This document shows, in pieces, positions 17,342 through 26,618 of a DNA stretch of 64,000 bases. The notes under the pieces are model-generated. The model was not told the DNA's origin. It searched no databases and saw only the letters and a program-made list of their open reading frames with translations. The translations under genes were made by a program, and so were the position numbers. The stretch is taken from contig NC_013929.1 in the NCBI RefSeq assembly GCF_000091305.1, positions 1,674,001 through 1,738,000 of the forward strand, written 5' to 3'. The DNA is from Streptomyces scabiei 87.22 (lineage in GTDB: Bacteria > Actinomycetota > Actinomycetes > Streptomycetales > Streptomycetaceae). Position 1 is the first letter of the stretch, and the number at the start of each line of letters is the position of its first letter.

Positions 17342-17764
17342 TCAGTGTCCCAAGCGGCTGAGGGTGGCGATGGCCTGGATCTCGATGAGCAGGTGCGGGT
17401 GCGGCAACTGGTGGACGGCGACCGTCGTGCGGGTGGGGCCGTGGGCGTCGAAGTACTCGGCGTAGACCTCGTTGTAGCCACCGAAGTCGTTCATGTTCAC
17501 GAGGTAGGCGGTGATCTGGGCGATGTCCTCCAGGTCGGCGCCGACCGACCGCAGGATGGCGCGCAGGTTCTCGATGACGGCGCGGGTCTGGGCCCGGATG
17601 TCGAGGGTGGTCGTGCCCAGGGCGTCGGCCTCGGCTCCCGCGAAGGTGTTGTCCGGCCTGCGGGAGCTGGTGCCGGAGACGAAGACGAGGTCGCCGACGA
17701 CCTTGACGTGCGGGAACCGTCCTCGGGGGGCGGCCTGCCCGTCGACTACGCGTGCGGTGTTCAT
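17342..17764 (-). CDS. amnD: RidA-family 2-aminomuconate deaminase
   Basis: The 140-residue protein is of the RidA/YjgF family. Its place between 3-hydroxyanthranilate dioxygenase and oxalocrotonate decarboxylase identifies it as the 2-aminomuconate deaminase that releases ammonia and gives 4-oxalocrotonate. Visible features are [17 protein letters not shown] near the start, [18 protein letters not shown], and ARG-type residue R in [13 protein letters not shown]. Its ATG overlaps the previous stop by one base (TGATG), so translation is coupled. The family also includes general enamine deaminases, so the specificity rests on context. Confidence 0.88.
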   Translation of the reverse strand: MNTARVVDGQAAPRGRFPHVKVVGDLVFVSGTSSRRPDNTFAGAEADALGTTTLDIRAQTRAVIENLRAILRSVGADLEDIAQITAYLVNMNDFGGYNEVYAEYFDAHGPTRTTVAVHQLPHPHLLIEIQAIATLSRLGH

Positions 17765-18525
17765 CAGCGGCCCTTCAGGGTTACGGTGCCGAGCCCAGCG
17801 ATGTCGCAGAAGGTGACGCCAGGGGTGAGCGGCAGGGCCGCAGTGGCGGCGCCGGCCAGGACGATCTGCCCGGGGGCGAGGGGGATACGGCGCCTGCGGC
17901 AGATGTCGAGCAGGGCGTGCAGGGCGGCCAGGGGTGCTCCGAGGATCGCCGCGGTGGATCCGACGGCCTCCGCCTGCGGGGTGCGCAGCCGCACCGCCTT
18001 GTTCGCGATGTCGGTGAGCGGGTGCCAGGAGCCGACGGCGTAACCGGCGGCCGAGGTGTTGTCGGCGATGACGTCGGTGACGGTGAAACGGAAGTCCTGG
18101 TAGCGGGAGTCGATGATCTCGATGGCCGGTGCGACCGCGTCCACGCACGATGCGATGTCGGTCGCGGGGTCGTCGAGATCGACCTGTCGGCTCAGCCGGA
18201 ACGCCACTTCCGGTTCGACCCGGGGATGGATGAAGTCCGACAGTTCCACCTCGGCGCCGTCGCCGATGCGCATGGCGTCGGTCAGGTGTCCCACGATGAT
18301 CTCGGAGACACCCATCTGCGCCATCTTGGCCTTGCTGGTGAAGCCCAGCTTCACGCCGGTGAGCCGCTCTCCCCCGGTCTGCCGCAGGCCGACCAGTGCT
18401 TCCTGCACGGCGTAGGAGTCGTCGATGCCGAGAGAGTGGGTGTCGGCGAGGCTGGGGACGGGGGTGCGCCGGTGAGCAGCCGTGTGCAGACGCAGGGCGA
18501 GTTCCAGTCGATCGGGGGTGCTCAT
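17764..18525 (-). CDS. amnE: 4-oxalocrotonate (2-oxo-3-hexenedioate) decarboxylase
   Basis: The 253-residue protein belongs to the hydratase/decarboxylase branch of the FAH superfamily (DmpH/XylI/AmnE). It decarboxylates 4-oxalocrotonate to 2-hydroxypenta-2,4-dienoate. Metal ligands are in [10 protein letters not shown] (about residues 104-113), and [16 protein letters not shown] is typical for the decarboxylase. The ATG overlaps the aldolase stop (ATGA). A paralogue, the hydratase, is two genes upstream; the decarboxylase call is from sequence flavour and the need for both steps. The two form a complex in known meta pathways. Confidence 0.88.
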   Translation of the reverse strand: MSTPDRLELALRLHTAAHRRTPVPSLADTHSLGIDDSYAVQEALVGLRQTGGERLTGVKLGFTSKAKMAQMGVSEIIVGHLTDAMRIGDGAEVELSDFIHPRVEPEVAFRLSRQVDLDDPATDIASCVDAVAPAIEIIDSRYQDFRFTVTDVIADNTSAAGYAVGSWHPLTDIANKAVRLRTPQAEAVGSTAAILGAPLAALHALLDICRRRRIPLAPGQIVLAGAATAALPLTPGVTFCDIAGLGTVTLKGR

Positions 18526-19547
18526 GCTGTTTCTCCTGCCTCGGCGGGCACGCGGGCCAGGTCCAGGGCGATGTCGGTGAGAAGGTCCTCCTGGCCGCCG
18601 ACCAGACCGCGGCGGCCGGCCTCCTGGAGCAGCAGGCGGGAGTCGAGCCGGTGCCGCGCGGCCACGCGTGCCGCGTGCAGCAGGAAGCTGGAGTAGACGC
18701 CCGCGCGGCCGAGGGTCAGGGTGTCGCGGTCGACCTGGACGGGCCGCTCCCGCAGGGGACGTACGAGGTCCTCGGCGGCGTCCTGGAGGGCGAACAGATC
18801 GCAGCCGTGGCTCCAGCCGAGCAGGTCCGCCACGGCGACGAACGGCTCCGCTGGACAGTTCCCTGCGCCCGCCCCTTGTCCGGCGAGCGCGACGTCCACG
18901 CGCAGTGCCCCGTGCTCGACGGCCGTGACGCTGTTGGCGACGGACAGCGACAGGTTCTCGTGCGCGTGGATGCCGATCTGCGTGTCGTCGGCGAGCACCT
19001 GGCGCAGGGCGTCGACGCGTTCGGCCACATCGGTCATGGTCAGTCGGCCGGCGGAGTCGGTGACGTAGACGCAGTGGGCTCCGTAGGACTCCATCAGCCG
19101 GGCTTGTTCGGCGAGTCGGGCCGGGGCGGCCATGTGGCTCATCATCAGGAACCCGGCGACGTCCATGCCGCTCTCGCGGGCCCAGGCGATGTGCTGCGCG
19201 CTGATGTCGGCCTCGGTGCAGTGGGTGGCCACGCGCACGCTGCCCACGCCGAGAGCACGGGCCCGGCGCAGGTCGGCGATGGTGCCGATGCCCGGCAGCA
19301 GCAGGGTGGTGAGGGTGGCGTTCTCGATCACCTCGGCCGCGGCCCGGATCCATTCTTCGTCGGTGTGAGCCCCGAAGCCGTAGGTGGCGCTGGAGCCGCC
19401 GAGGCCGTCGCCGTGGGCGACCTCGATGGCGTCCACCCCGGCCCGGTCGAGTGCGGCCACGATGTCGCGGACCTGGGCGGTGGTGTAGCGGTGCCCGACG
19501 GCGTGCATGCCGTCCCGCAGGGTCACGTCCTGGACGTAGAGGTTCAC
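18522..19547 (-). CDS. mhpE: 4-hydroxy-2-oxovalerate aldolase
   Basis: The protein (341 residues from GTG 19547) is a DmpG/MhpE class II aldolase with a TIM barrel. It has [12 protein letters not shown] at the N-terminus with the metal-binding Asp, [14 protein letters not shown], and the metal-binding GIHAHENL. It cleaves 4-hydroxy-2-oxovalerate to pyruvate and acetaldehyde, channelling acetaldehyde to the partner dehydrogenase. GTG 19547 overlaps the upstream stop (GTGA) and gives the usual N-terminus; ATG 19562 would add five residues. The gene pairs with the acetaldehyde dehydrogenase directly upstream, as in DmpFG. Confidence 0.94.
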   Translation of the reverse strand: MNLYVQDVTLRDGMHAVGHRYTTAQVRDIVAALDRAGVDAIEVAHGDGLGGSSATYGFGAHTDEEWIRAAAEVIENATLTTLLLPGIGTIADLRRARALGVGSVRVATHCTEADISAQHIAWARESGMDVAGFLMMSHMAAPARLAEQARLMESYGAHCVYVTDSAGRLTMTDVAERVDALRQVLADDTQIGIHAHENLSLSVANSVTAVEHGALRVDVALAGQGAGAGNCPAEPFVAVADLLGWSHGCDLFALQDAAEDLVRPLRERPVQVDRDTLTLGRAGVYSSFLLHAARVAARHRLDSRLLLQEAGRRGLVGGQEDLLTDIALDLARVPAEAGETA

Positions 19548-20509
19548 TTGCTGCTCACCCATCCTCGGAGTTCGGCCATGCGCTCGGCTGTCCGCAGGGC
19601 GGCGGAGGTCATGATGTCGAGGTTGCCGGCGTATTCCGGCAGGTAGTGGCCGGCGCTGCGGACCTGGAGGAAGCAGGTGACCTGCGTGCCCGTCACATGC
19701 CGGCCGAGGTGCGGGATCCACACCTCCCGCAGGGCGTCGAACTGCACGTCCTGCACGAGTTCGTAGCCGGGCACGTACTCCTGGACGTCCCGGACCGCCT
19801 GCCCCACCGAGTCCTCGATGGCGCGCAGCGTGCCGGCCGTGGCGTCCTCGACGACGCAGTAGACGGTGTTGCGCATGGACACCGGCGGGTCGGCCGGGTT
19901 GAGCACGATGACGGCCTTGGCGGTGGCCGCGCCCGCGACCTCGCGCAGGGCCCGGGCGGTGGTCTCGGTGAACTCGTCGATGTTGGCGCGGGTGCCGGGC
20001 CCGGCGGACCGGGTCGAGAGGGAAGCCACGATCTCGGCGTAGGCCACCGGAGTCACCCGGGAGACGGCCGCGGCGACGGGTACGGTGGCCTGCCCGCCGC
20101 AGGTGACCATGTTGACGTCGTCGGCGGCGAGGTGCTTCTCCAGGTTCACCGAGGGGACGGTGAGCGGCCCCGAAGCGGCCGGCGTGAGGTCGACAAGCAG
20201 TTTGCCGTGGGCGCGGCAGACTTCGGCGTGCCGGGCGTGGGCGCCGGCCGAGGTCGCGTCGAACACGATCCGGACGTCGGCGAACTCGTCCATCTCCAGG
20301 AGACCGTCGATTCCCGCAGGGGTGGTGGCCACGTGCAGGCGCCGGGCGCGCGCCAGGCCCTCGGAGGCCGGGTCGATGCCCGCCAAGGCCGCCATGCGCA
20401 GGTTCTTCGACTGCCGGATGACCTTGACCATCAGGTCGGTTCCGATGTTCCCCGAGCCCAGGACGGCGACCTTGACGCCGTCGGCCCGGGCGGTGGTTCC
20501 GGTGCTCAT
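19544..20509 (-). CDS. mhpF: Acetaldehyde dehydrogenase (acetylating)
   Basis: The 321-residue enzyme converts acetaldehyde, NAD and CoA to acetyl-CoA. It shows the NAD-binding GSGNIGTD at residues 18-25 and the catalytic C137 in [19 protein letters not shown] and the aldolase-interaction C-terminal region are typical of DmpF/MhpF. Its start overlaps the hydratase stop (ATGA) and its stop overlaps the aldolase start (GTGA). This is the last energy-yielding step of the pathway. Confidence 0.95.
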   Translation of the reverse strand: MSTGTTARADGVKVAVLGSGNIGTDLMVKVIRQSKNLRMAALAGIDPASEGLARARRLHVATTPAGIDGLLEMDEFADVRIVFDATSAGAHARHAEVCRAHGKLLVDLTPAASGPLTVPSVNLEKHLAADDVNMVTCGGQATVPVAAAVSRVTPVAYAEIVASLSTRSAGPGTRANIDEFTETTARALREVAGAATAKAVIVLNPADPPVSMRNTVYCVVEDATAGTLRAIEDSVGQAVRDVQEYVPGYELVQDVQFDALREVWIPHLGRHVTGTQVTCFLQVRSAGHYLPEYAGNLDIMTSAALRTAERMAELRGWVSSK

Positions 20510-21357
20510 GCGCTGTCCTCCGTACGGGGCTCGATGAGGGCCTCGACCGTGCCGAGTCCGTCCAGTTCCAGGCGGTAGCGGCCACCGTCGTTGATCTCCG
20601 CCATCGGTCCCAGGGCACCGGACATCACCACGTCGCCGGCGCACAGGGGCCGGCCCCGGCGGGCCAGTTCGCGCGCCAGCCAGGTGACGGCGACGACCGG
20701 GGAGCCGAGGCAGGCGTGACCGGCACCGAAGGAGACGGGCTCGTCGTCGCGGTACAGCGTCATCCCGACCCGGGCCAGGTCGAGCCCGGCCAGGGTGTGC
20801 GGGACGGTGCCGAGGACGACGGCGCCGCTGGAGGCGTTGTCGGCGACGGTGTCGGTGATGGTCAGGTCCCATCCGGCGATGCGGGAGTCCACGATCTCGA
20901 CGGCCGGCAGGACGAAGGCGGTGGCGCGCAGGACGTCCGCGACGGTGGCGCCGGGCCGGTCGAGATCACGGTCGAGGACGAAGGCGATCTCCCCCTCGGC
21001 GCGCGGCTGTATGAAGCGGTCCAGGGCGACGGGCTCGCCATGGGCGAGGACCATGTCGTCGAAGAGCATCCCGAAGTCGGGTTCGAAGACGCCGAACTGC
21101 TCCTGTACGGCGGGCGCGGTCAGGCCGATCTTGGCACCGACCCTTCGTGCTCCCGCGGCCAGCCGCGCGGAGGCGAGACGGCTCTGCACCTCGTACGCGG
21201 TGTCGACGCCGGTGTCGCCGAGCAGGTCACGGACGGGGGCACAGGGCGTTCCGGTGGCGGCTGCGCGGGTCAGGCGGGAGACGGCGGCCTCGACGGCGTC
21301 GTCTCCTCCCGTCGGCGGGGCGGGTGTGTTCGGCTCGGTGTCGGTGTCGGTCGTCAT
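20506..21357 (-). CDS. mhpD: 2-hydroxypenta-2,4-dienoate hydratase
   Basis: The 283-residue protein is the MhpD/DmpE-type hydratase that adds water to 2-hydroxypentadienoate to give 4-hydroxy-2-oxovalerate. Metal-binding residues are in [15 protein letters not shown] (about residue 120), with [17 protein letters not shown] before and [15 protein letters not shown] after. The first 20 residues are an acidic, proline-rich extension not needed by the fold. Its ATG overlaps the aldehyde dehydrogenase stop (ATGA). It is a paralogue of the decarboxylase at 17764. Confidence 0.92.
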   Translation of the reverse strand: MTTDTDTEPNTPAPPTGGDDAVEAAVSRLTRAAATGTPCAPVRDLLGDTGVDTAYEVQSRLASARLAAGARRVGAKIGLTAPAVQEQFGVFEPDFGMLFDDMVLAHGEPVALDRFIQPRAEGEIAFVLDRDLDRPGATVADVLRATAFVLPAVEIVDSRIAGWDLTITDTVADNASSGAVVLGTVPHTLAGLDLARVGMTLYRDDEPVSFGAGHACLGSPVVAVTWLARELARRGRPLCAGDVVMSGALGPMAEINDGGRYRLELDGLGTVEALIEPRTEDSA

Positions 21358-22829
21358 AGCTGCACGCACACATTCGTGGGCTCGGTGTAGAAGTGGAGGG
21401 AGGAGGCGCCGCCTTCCCTGCCGATGCCGGAGAGCCCGGCACCGCCGAAGGGAGAGCGCAGATCGCGCAGGAACCAGGTGTTGACCCAGGCCATGCCCAC
21501 GTCCATGCGTTGGGCGACACGGTGACCGCGGCGCAGGTCGTTGGTCCACACAGCGGCGGCGAGACCGTAGTCGGTGTCGTTGGCCAGGGCGATGGCCTCC
21601 TCTTCGGTGTCGAACGGGATGAGCGCGGCGACGGGACCGAAGATCTCCTCGCGTACGGGGCGGTCGGCGTTGGTCAGCCCGGTCCACAGGGTGGGTTCGA
21701 TCCAGGCGCCGCCGTCGAGGCCGGGCCCGAGGTCCGGAGTGCCGCCCCCGGTGACGACCTTGGCGCCTGCCTGTTCGGCGAGGTCGTAGTAGCGCAGCAC
21801 CTTGCGCCGGTGCTCCTGGGAGATCAGCGGGCCGGTGGTGGTGTGCGCGCTGAACGGGTCGTCCAGCCGCAGCCGGCCGGCCCGCTCGGCCAGGCCGTCG
21901 ACGATGTCCGTGAACACGGCCCGGTGGACGTAGACCCGCTCGGTGCACAGGCACACCTGGCCCGTGTTGGTGAACACCGACCGGGACAGCCCGTCGAGCG
22001 CCTCGTCGACATCGACGTCGTCGAAGACGATCGCGGCGTTCTTGCCGCCGAGTTCGAAGGACACCGGGCGCACTCCGGGCGCCGCCGCCCGCATGACCTC
22101 GGTCCCGGTGGCGGACGATCCCGTGAACGTGATCCCCTCCACGCCCGGATGGGTCACCAGGAACTCGCCCGCGGAACCGGCGCCGAAGCCGTGCACGACG
22201 TTGTAGGCTCCGGCGGGCAGGCCGGCGTCGGCCAGCACCTCGGCCAGCAAGGCCGCGGTGGACGGGGTTTCCTCGCTGGGCTTGACGACCACCGCGTTGC
22301 CGCAGGCGAGCGCGGGGGCGACCTTCCAGGTGAGCAGCAGCAGCGGCAGGTTCCAGGGCACGATCACGGCCACCACGCCCAGCGGTTTGCGCACCGCGTA
22401 GTTGAGGGCCTGGCGCCCGTCCGGCAGGTCGGTGAGGTAGGAGTCCTGACCGGCCGCGGCCACGATGTCGGCGAAAGTACGGAAGTTGGCGATCGCGCGG
22501 GCGACGTCGAGTTCGCGGGCCTGGGTCACGGGCTTGCCCGTGTCGCCGACCTCCGCGGCCACGAACTCCTCGAAGCGCTGCTCGATCAGGTCGGCCGCCC
22601 GGCGCAGCAGCGCGGCGCGTTCCCGTACGGGAGTGTGGGCCCAGCCGTCCACCAAGGCGCCGCGTGCCGAGCGGACCGCGCGGTCGACCAGGGGCCGGTC
22701 CGCCTCGTGCACCTGGGCGAGGGGCGTGCCGGTGGCCGGGTCGGTCTTCGTGAAACAGCGTTCCTCGTCGGGTTCGGCGAAGGTGCCGCCGACGAAGTTG
22801 CGGATGACGGGCAGCGGTTCAGCGGACAT
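21354..22829 (-). CDS. amnC: 2-aminomuconate/2-hydroxymuconate semialdehyde dehydrogenase
   Basis: The 491-residue aldehyde dehydrogenase has N160 (VPWNLP), E259 (FELGGKNAA) and catalytic C293 (GQVCLCTER), plus EEIFGPVAALIPF. It belongs by context to the branch oxidising 2-aminomuconate semialdehyde to 2-aminomuconate with NAD. It overlaps the permease stop by 11 bases and uses AGGAGG as ribosome site. Sequence alone cannot separate the amino- and hydroxymuconate substrates; the neighbours (ACMS decarboxylase, RidA deaminase) favour the amino compound. Confidence 0.92.
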   Translation of the reverse strand: MSAEPLPVIRNFVGGTFAEPDEERCFTKTDPATGTPLAQVHEADRPLVDRAVRSARGALVDGWAHTPVRERAALLRRAADLIEQRFEEFVAAEVGDTGKPVTQARELDVARAIANFRTFADIVAAAGQDSYLTDLPDGRQALNYAVRKPLGVVAVIVPWNLPLLLLTWKVAPALACGNAVVVKPSEETPSTAALLAEVLADAGLPAGAYNVVHGFGAGSAGEFLVTHPGVEGITFTGSSATGTEVMRAAAPGVRPVSFELGGKNAAIVFDDVDVDEALDGLSRSVFTNTGQVCLCTERVYVHRAVFTDIVDGLAERAGRLRLDDPFSAHTTTGPLISQEHRRKVLRYYDLAEQAGAKVVTGGGTPDLGPGLDGGAWIEPTLWTGLTNADRPVREEIFGPVAALIPFDTEEEAIALANDTDYGLAAAVWTNDLRRGHRVAQRMDVGMAWVNTWFLRDLRSPFGGAGLSGIGREGGASSLHFYTEPTNVCVQL

Positions 22830-24315
22830 GGGGTGCCTCCTGAGGGTTGGGTTCGCCCGCCTCCTTGTTCGGCGCGACGGGTGCGTTCCGGCACATCACG
22901 TGGCGGACCTTGAGGGCGTAGACCAGGAGCAGGGCGAGGGTGAAGCCGGAGCCGACCCAGGCGGCCTGCGCCATCACGGGCACCACCGCGGCGGTCGAGG
23001 CCACCCCCAGCACACCCGCGATGCCGGCCCAGGCCGTCCAGGCACCGCCCGGAACCCGCAGGTCCTGCGGTGCGGCCGGTTGAGCGGAGCGGCGGAACGC
23101 GAGGTAGGACGCGAGGATCAGCAGCCACACCAGGAGGACGGAGAAGATGGCGACGGAGACCAGGAGGTTGAAGACGCTGTTGACCTTGAAAGCGGCCAGC
23201 AGGGCTGCCGCGACGATGCCAACGGCGGAGACCAGCAGGGCCCGCACCGGGACCCCGCGGCGGCTGAGACGGGCCACGGCGGCGGGGGCGCATCTGTCGT
23301 GGCCCAGGGAGTCCAGGAAGCGGCTGGCCGCGTAGAGCTGCGCGTTGGCCGAGGAGATCGCCGCGATCAGCACGATCGCGTTGGTCAGCGAGGCGGCGGC
23401 CGGAATGCCCACCTGGGTGAAGACGTGGACGAACGGGCTGCCGTCGACGCCCCCGTCACCGCCTGCGACGTCCCGCCACGGCACGAGGGTGACGATGAGC
23501 CCTATGGACAGGATGTAGAACAGTCCCAGGCGCCAGATGAGCGCGCGCATCGCGGTGCGGATGGACCGTGCGGGGTCGGCTGCCTCCGCCGCCGAGATGG
23601 AGACGGTCTCGAATCCCACGAAGGCGAACATCACGACGGACAGGGCGGTCCAGACGGCCGTCAGCCCGTTGGGGAAGAAGCCGCCACCCGAGGTGAGGTT
23701 TCCCAGGCCCGTGGCCGGCGTGTGCGGCAGTCCGACGAACACCAGCAGCAGTCCTGCCGCGATGAACACCACCACTGCGGTCACCTTCACGCTCGACAGC
23801 CAGAACTCCGCGAAGCCGAAGGACCCGACACTGAAGAGGTTGACGCCCAGTACCAGCGCGGAGACGGCGGCGATGAGCAGGAGCATCGGGGCCTGCGGCC
23901 ACCAGTAGCGGATGTAGATCGCCGCGGCCACCACCTCGCCGCCGATGGCGACCGTCGTTCCGGCCCAGAACAGCCACCGGACGACGAAGCCCGCCCAGGG
24001 GCCGAGATAGAGGTGGGCGATGGTCCCGAAGGTTCCGCGCACGGGATGGGCGATGGTCATCGCCGCCAGCACCCGGGCGATGATGGCGACGAGTACCGCG
24101 CCCGCGATGTGGGAGAGGATCACGGCAGGGCCTGCTATGCCGATGGCCGAACCGGACCCCAGGAAGAGGCCGGTGCCCAGCGCGCAGCCGAGGCCGATCA
24201 TGGTGGTCTGGCGGTGGGTGAGCGAGCGTACGAGCTCGCCCGGGGGCCGTTGGTCCCCGCCTGCGACGGCCGCCTGCCCAGGCGGGAGGGGGGCCGCGTT
24301 GCCGGTCTGGGTCAT
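22819..24315 (-). CDS. APC-family amino-acid permease
   Basis: The 498-residue protein has about 12 membrane helices and the amino-acid transporter signature: RQTTMIGLGCALGTGLFLG in helix 1, and a segment FVGFETVSISAAEAADPARS after helix 6. The ATG overlaps the kynureninase stop (ATGA) and follows GGAGGAAAG. Placed inside the operon, it very probably imports tryptophan, kynurenine or another aromatic amino acid by proton symport. Exact substrate is inference from position. Confidence 0.9.
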   Translation of the reverse strand: MTQTGNAAPLPPGQAAVAGGDQRPPGELVRSLTHRQTTMIGLGCALGTGLFLGSGSAIGIAGPAVILSHIAGAVLVAIIARVLAAMTIAHPVRGTFGTIAHLYLGPWAGFVVRWLFWAGTTVAIGGEVVAAAIYIRYWWPQAPMLLLIAAVSALVLGVNLFSVGSFGFAEFWLSSVKVTAVVVFIAAGLLLVFVGLPHTPATGLGNLTSGGGFFPNGLTAVWTALSVVMFAFVGFETVSISAAEAADPARSIRTAMRALIWRLGLFYILSIGLIVTLVPWRDVAGGDGGVDGSPFVHVFTQVGIPAAASLTNAIVLIAAISSANAQLYAASRFLDSLGHDRCAPAAVARLSRRGVPVRALLVSAVGIVAAALLAAFKVNSVFNLLVSVAIFSVLLVWLLILASYLAFRRSAQPAAPQDLRVPGGAWTAWAGIAGVLGVASTAAVVPVMAQAAWVGSGFTLALLLVYALKVRHVMCRNAPVAPNKEAGEPNPQEAPHVR

Positions 24316-25601
24316 CTTTCCTCCGGTACGCAGTGGGCCAGCGCGTCGGCGGCCCGCCAGCAGTCGTGGAAGGTGGAGTAGAGGGGCACCGGCGCCAGCC
24401 GGATGATGTCCGGCTCGCGGGCGTCGGCGACGACTCCGTGCTCGTGGCGCAGCTTGCGGGCCAGGGCAGCCGCGCTCGTACGGCCGACGCGCAACGACAG
24501 CTGGGCACCTCGGCGTTGCGTGTCCCTGGGAGTGATCACCGTCAGCGGACGGGTGTGGGTGATCGCGTCGAGAAGTCCCTCCAGGTACCCGGTCAGCTTC
24601 TCGCTGCGCGCCCGCAGCGCCGCCATGCCGACGGCGTCGAACAGTTCCAGCGAGGTGCGCACCGGGCCCATGGCGAGAATCGGCGGATTGGAGATCGCCC
24701 ACGCGTCGGCGGTGGCCGGCGGCTGGGAGACCGGTTCCATCCGGAACCGGGTGGCGGCGTCGGTGCTCCACCACCCTTCCAGGCGCTGCAGGCCGCGGTC
24801 GGTGACGTGCCGCTGGTGGATGAACACCCCCGACAAAGCGCCGGGTCCGGAGTTGAGGTACTTGTAGGAGCACCAGGCGGCGAAGTCGACGTCCCAGTTG
24901 TGCAGATGGAGCGGGACGTTGCCTGCCGCATGGGCGAGGTCCCAGCCGACCGTCGCGCCCGCGGCGTGGCCGGCCGCGGTGATGGCGGGAACGTCCATCA
25001 GCTCGCCGGTGAGGTAGTTGACGCCGCCCAGCAGCATCAGGGCCACGGTGTGTCCGTGCCGGTCGAGGAAGTCGACGACGTCCTCCGTGCGCAGGCAGTC
25101 CTCCCCGGGACGCGGACGCAGCCTGGTGACCGCCTGGTCCGGATCGAGGCCCCGGAAGCGCACGTGGCTGCGCACCGCGTAGCTGTCCGAGGGGAAGGCG
25201 CTGTCCTCGATCACGATCTGTGTCCGCTCGCCCTGGGGGCGGTAGAACGAGACCATCAGCAGATGCAGGTTCACCGTCAGGGAGTTCATGACGACGGTCT
25301 CTTCGGGCAGCGCCCCGACCAGGCGCGCGGCCGGCTCGGTCAGCAGGCGGTGATAGCCGAACCACGGGCGTACGGCGTCGTGGTGGCCTTCGACGCCGAA
25401 GCGGCTCCAGTCGGAGAGGTCCTCCGTCAGTTCCGCGAGGGTGGCCTTGGGCTGCAGGCCGAGGGAGTTGCCCGCGAGGTACGCGGTCTCGGTGTATCTG
25501 CCGCCGTCGGCGGGCGGTATGTGGAACAGCTCGCGGAGCCCCGGGAGGGCTTCGTCGAGCTGGTGGGCCTCGGCTTCGGAGGCGGTGGATCGCGCGAGCA
25601 A
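24312..25601 (-). CDS. kynU: Kynureninase
   Basis: The 429-residue PLP enzyme splits kynurenine to anthranilate and alanine, or 3-hydroxykynurenine to 3-hydroxyanthranilate and alanine. The family signature is clear: LAGNSLGLQPKA near residue 43, FPSDSYA, GWDLAHAAGNVPLHLHNWDVDFAAWCS split across residues 219-245, and the PLP lysine K247 in SYKYLNSGPG. The start is TTG 25601 with AAGGG 9 bases upstream; no ATG or GTG upstream is plausible. Bacterial enzymes usually prefer unhydroxylated kynurenine, which bears on the missing 3-hydroxylase here. Confidence 0.95.
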   Translation of the reverse strand: MLARSTASEAEAHQLDEALPGLRELFHIPPADGGRYTETAYLAGNSLGLQPKATLAELTEDLSDWSRFGVEGHHDAVRPWFGYHRLLTEPAARLVGALPEETVVMNSLTVNLHLLMVSFYRPQGERTQIVIEDSAFPSDSYAVRSHVRFRGLDPDQAVTRLRPRPGEDCLRTEDVVDFLDRHGHTVALMLLGGVNYLTGELMDVPAITAAGHAAGATVGWDLAHAAGNVPLHLHNWDVDFAAWCSYKYLNSGPGALSGVFIHQRHVTDRGLQRLEGWWSTDAATRFRMEPVSQPPATADAWAISNPPILAMGPVRTSLELFDAVGMAALRARSEKLTGYLEGLLDAITHTRPLTVITPRDTQRRGAQLSLRVGRTSAAALARKLRHEHGVVADAREPDIIRLAPVPLYSTFHDCWRAADALAHCVPEER

Positions 25602-25727
25602 GGCAATACCCTTCTGGGAAATGGAGCCGGATGACCGATGCGGGTCGACGCAGGCGCCGAAGCGGAGCGCGTGGGCCGAAGGTGGTCATGAGCGGGCTGG
25701 TCGCTCTGGTGGCGGGGAGTGAAGCGG

Positions 25728-26618
25728 TCAGCGCCGAGCCGCGGCCAGACGCATCAGACGGAGGGTCTCGGCATGAACTCGGGCGGAGGGCACGGCGAGT
25801 TCCACGGGAGAGTCGAAGTGGTTGCGCCCGGACTGCTCGAACGCGGTGACCGGGCAGCCCTGCCGGCGCAGATGTTCCGCGAACGCGCGTGACTGCCGCT
25901 TGAACTCGTCCGTCTCACGTTCTCCCCAGGCGATCACCATGGGGCAGCGGACCGAAGGCGTCAGCAACAGCGGACTGCAGTCTTGGACCTCGCTGCCGTC
26001 GATGCCCACGACGTCATTGACGTAGGTCTGCCGTACCGGGGTCAGGTCGTAGATCCCGCCGAAGAGCACCGCGCCCGCGATGGGGTCCGCGGGCAGACCC
26101 CACTGCCGCCACGGCGTGGCGAGCAGCATGGCGGCCAGGTGAGCGCCGGCCGAGGATCCGGAGACCACGATCCGCTCGGGGTCGATGCGATGGTCGGCCG
26201 CCCGGCGCCACAGCCAGACGAAGGCCCTGCGCACCTGGTCGACGATGTCCGAGAGCCGGGCTCGCGGGGCGAGGGTGTAGTCCGGAGTGGCGTAGACAGC
26301 ACCCGCCTGCACCATGGCGGGAGCCGGGAACGCGGTGTCCTCCTTGGACAGCTGCTGCCAGTATCCGCCGTGGACGAAGAACAGAGCGGGTCGGCTTTCC
26401 GGGCCCGGTCCCGAGGGACCGTAGACGTCCAGCCGATCGTCGTCTCCCGGTCCGAAGCGCAGGTCGCGGCGGGCCACCGCGGCCAGCTCCTGTTGGGCGA
26501 GACGGCTGCGGTCCGCGTAGTCGTCCAGGAACGGCCGGATGTCGTCCACCATGCTGCTGGGTGAGTACTGGGCGTCCAGCTGGTCCTGGTCGAAGTCCCC
26601 GTACACAGGTGCTGTCAT
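25728..26618 (-). CDS. Kynurenine formamidase (alpha/beta hydrolase)
   Basis: The 296-residue alpha/beta hydrolase has HGGYW at residues 83-87 (oxyanion loop) and the nucleophile S156 in GSSAG, with late acidic and histidine partners in AWGERETDEF and GRNHFDS. This is the arylformamidase type related to animal AFMID rather than the metal-dependent bacterial KynB. It hydrolyses N-formylkynurenine to kynurenine and formate. Its ATG overlaps the dioxygenase stop (ATGA). The 126-base gap after it is the longest in this part of the operon. Confidence 0.9.
   Translation of the reverse strand: MTAPVYGDFDQDQLDAQYSPSSMVDDIRPFLDDYADRSRLAQQELAAVARRDLRFGPGDDDRLDVYGPSGPGPESRPALFFVHGGYWQQLSKEDTAFPAPAMVQAGAVYATPDYTLAPRARLSDIVDQVRRAFVWLWRRAADHRIDPERIVVSGSSAGAHLAAMLLATPWRQWGLPADPIAGAVLFGGIYDLTPVRQTYVNDVVGIDGSEVQDCSPLLLTPSVRCPMVIAWGERETDEFKRQSRAFAEHLRRQGCPVTAFEQSGRNHFDSPVELAVPSARVHAETLRLMRLAAARR

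Noticed and set aside
22819..25689. A 956-codon open frame on the minus strand spanning permease and kynureninase
   Set aside because: Only the part from ATG 24315 reads as a permease; the upstream part is an out-of-frame reading of the kynureninase gene, as expected in high-GC DNA.
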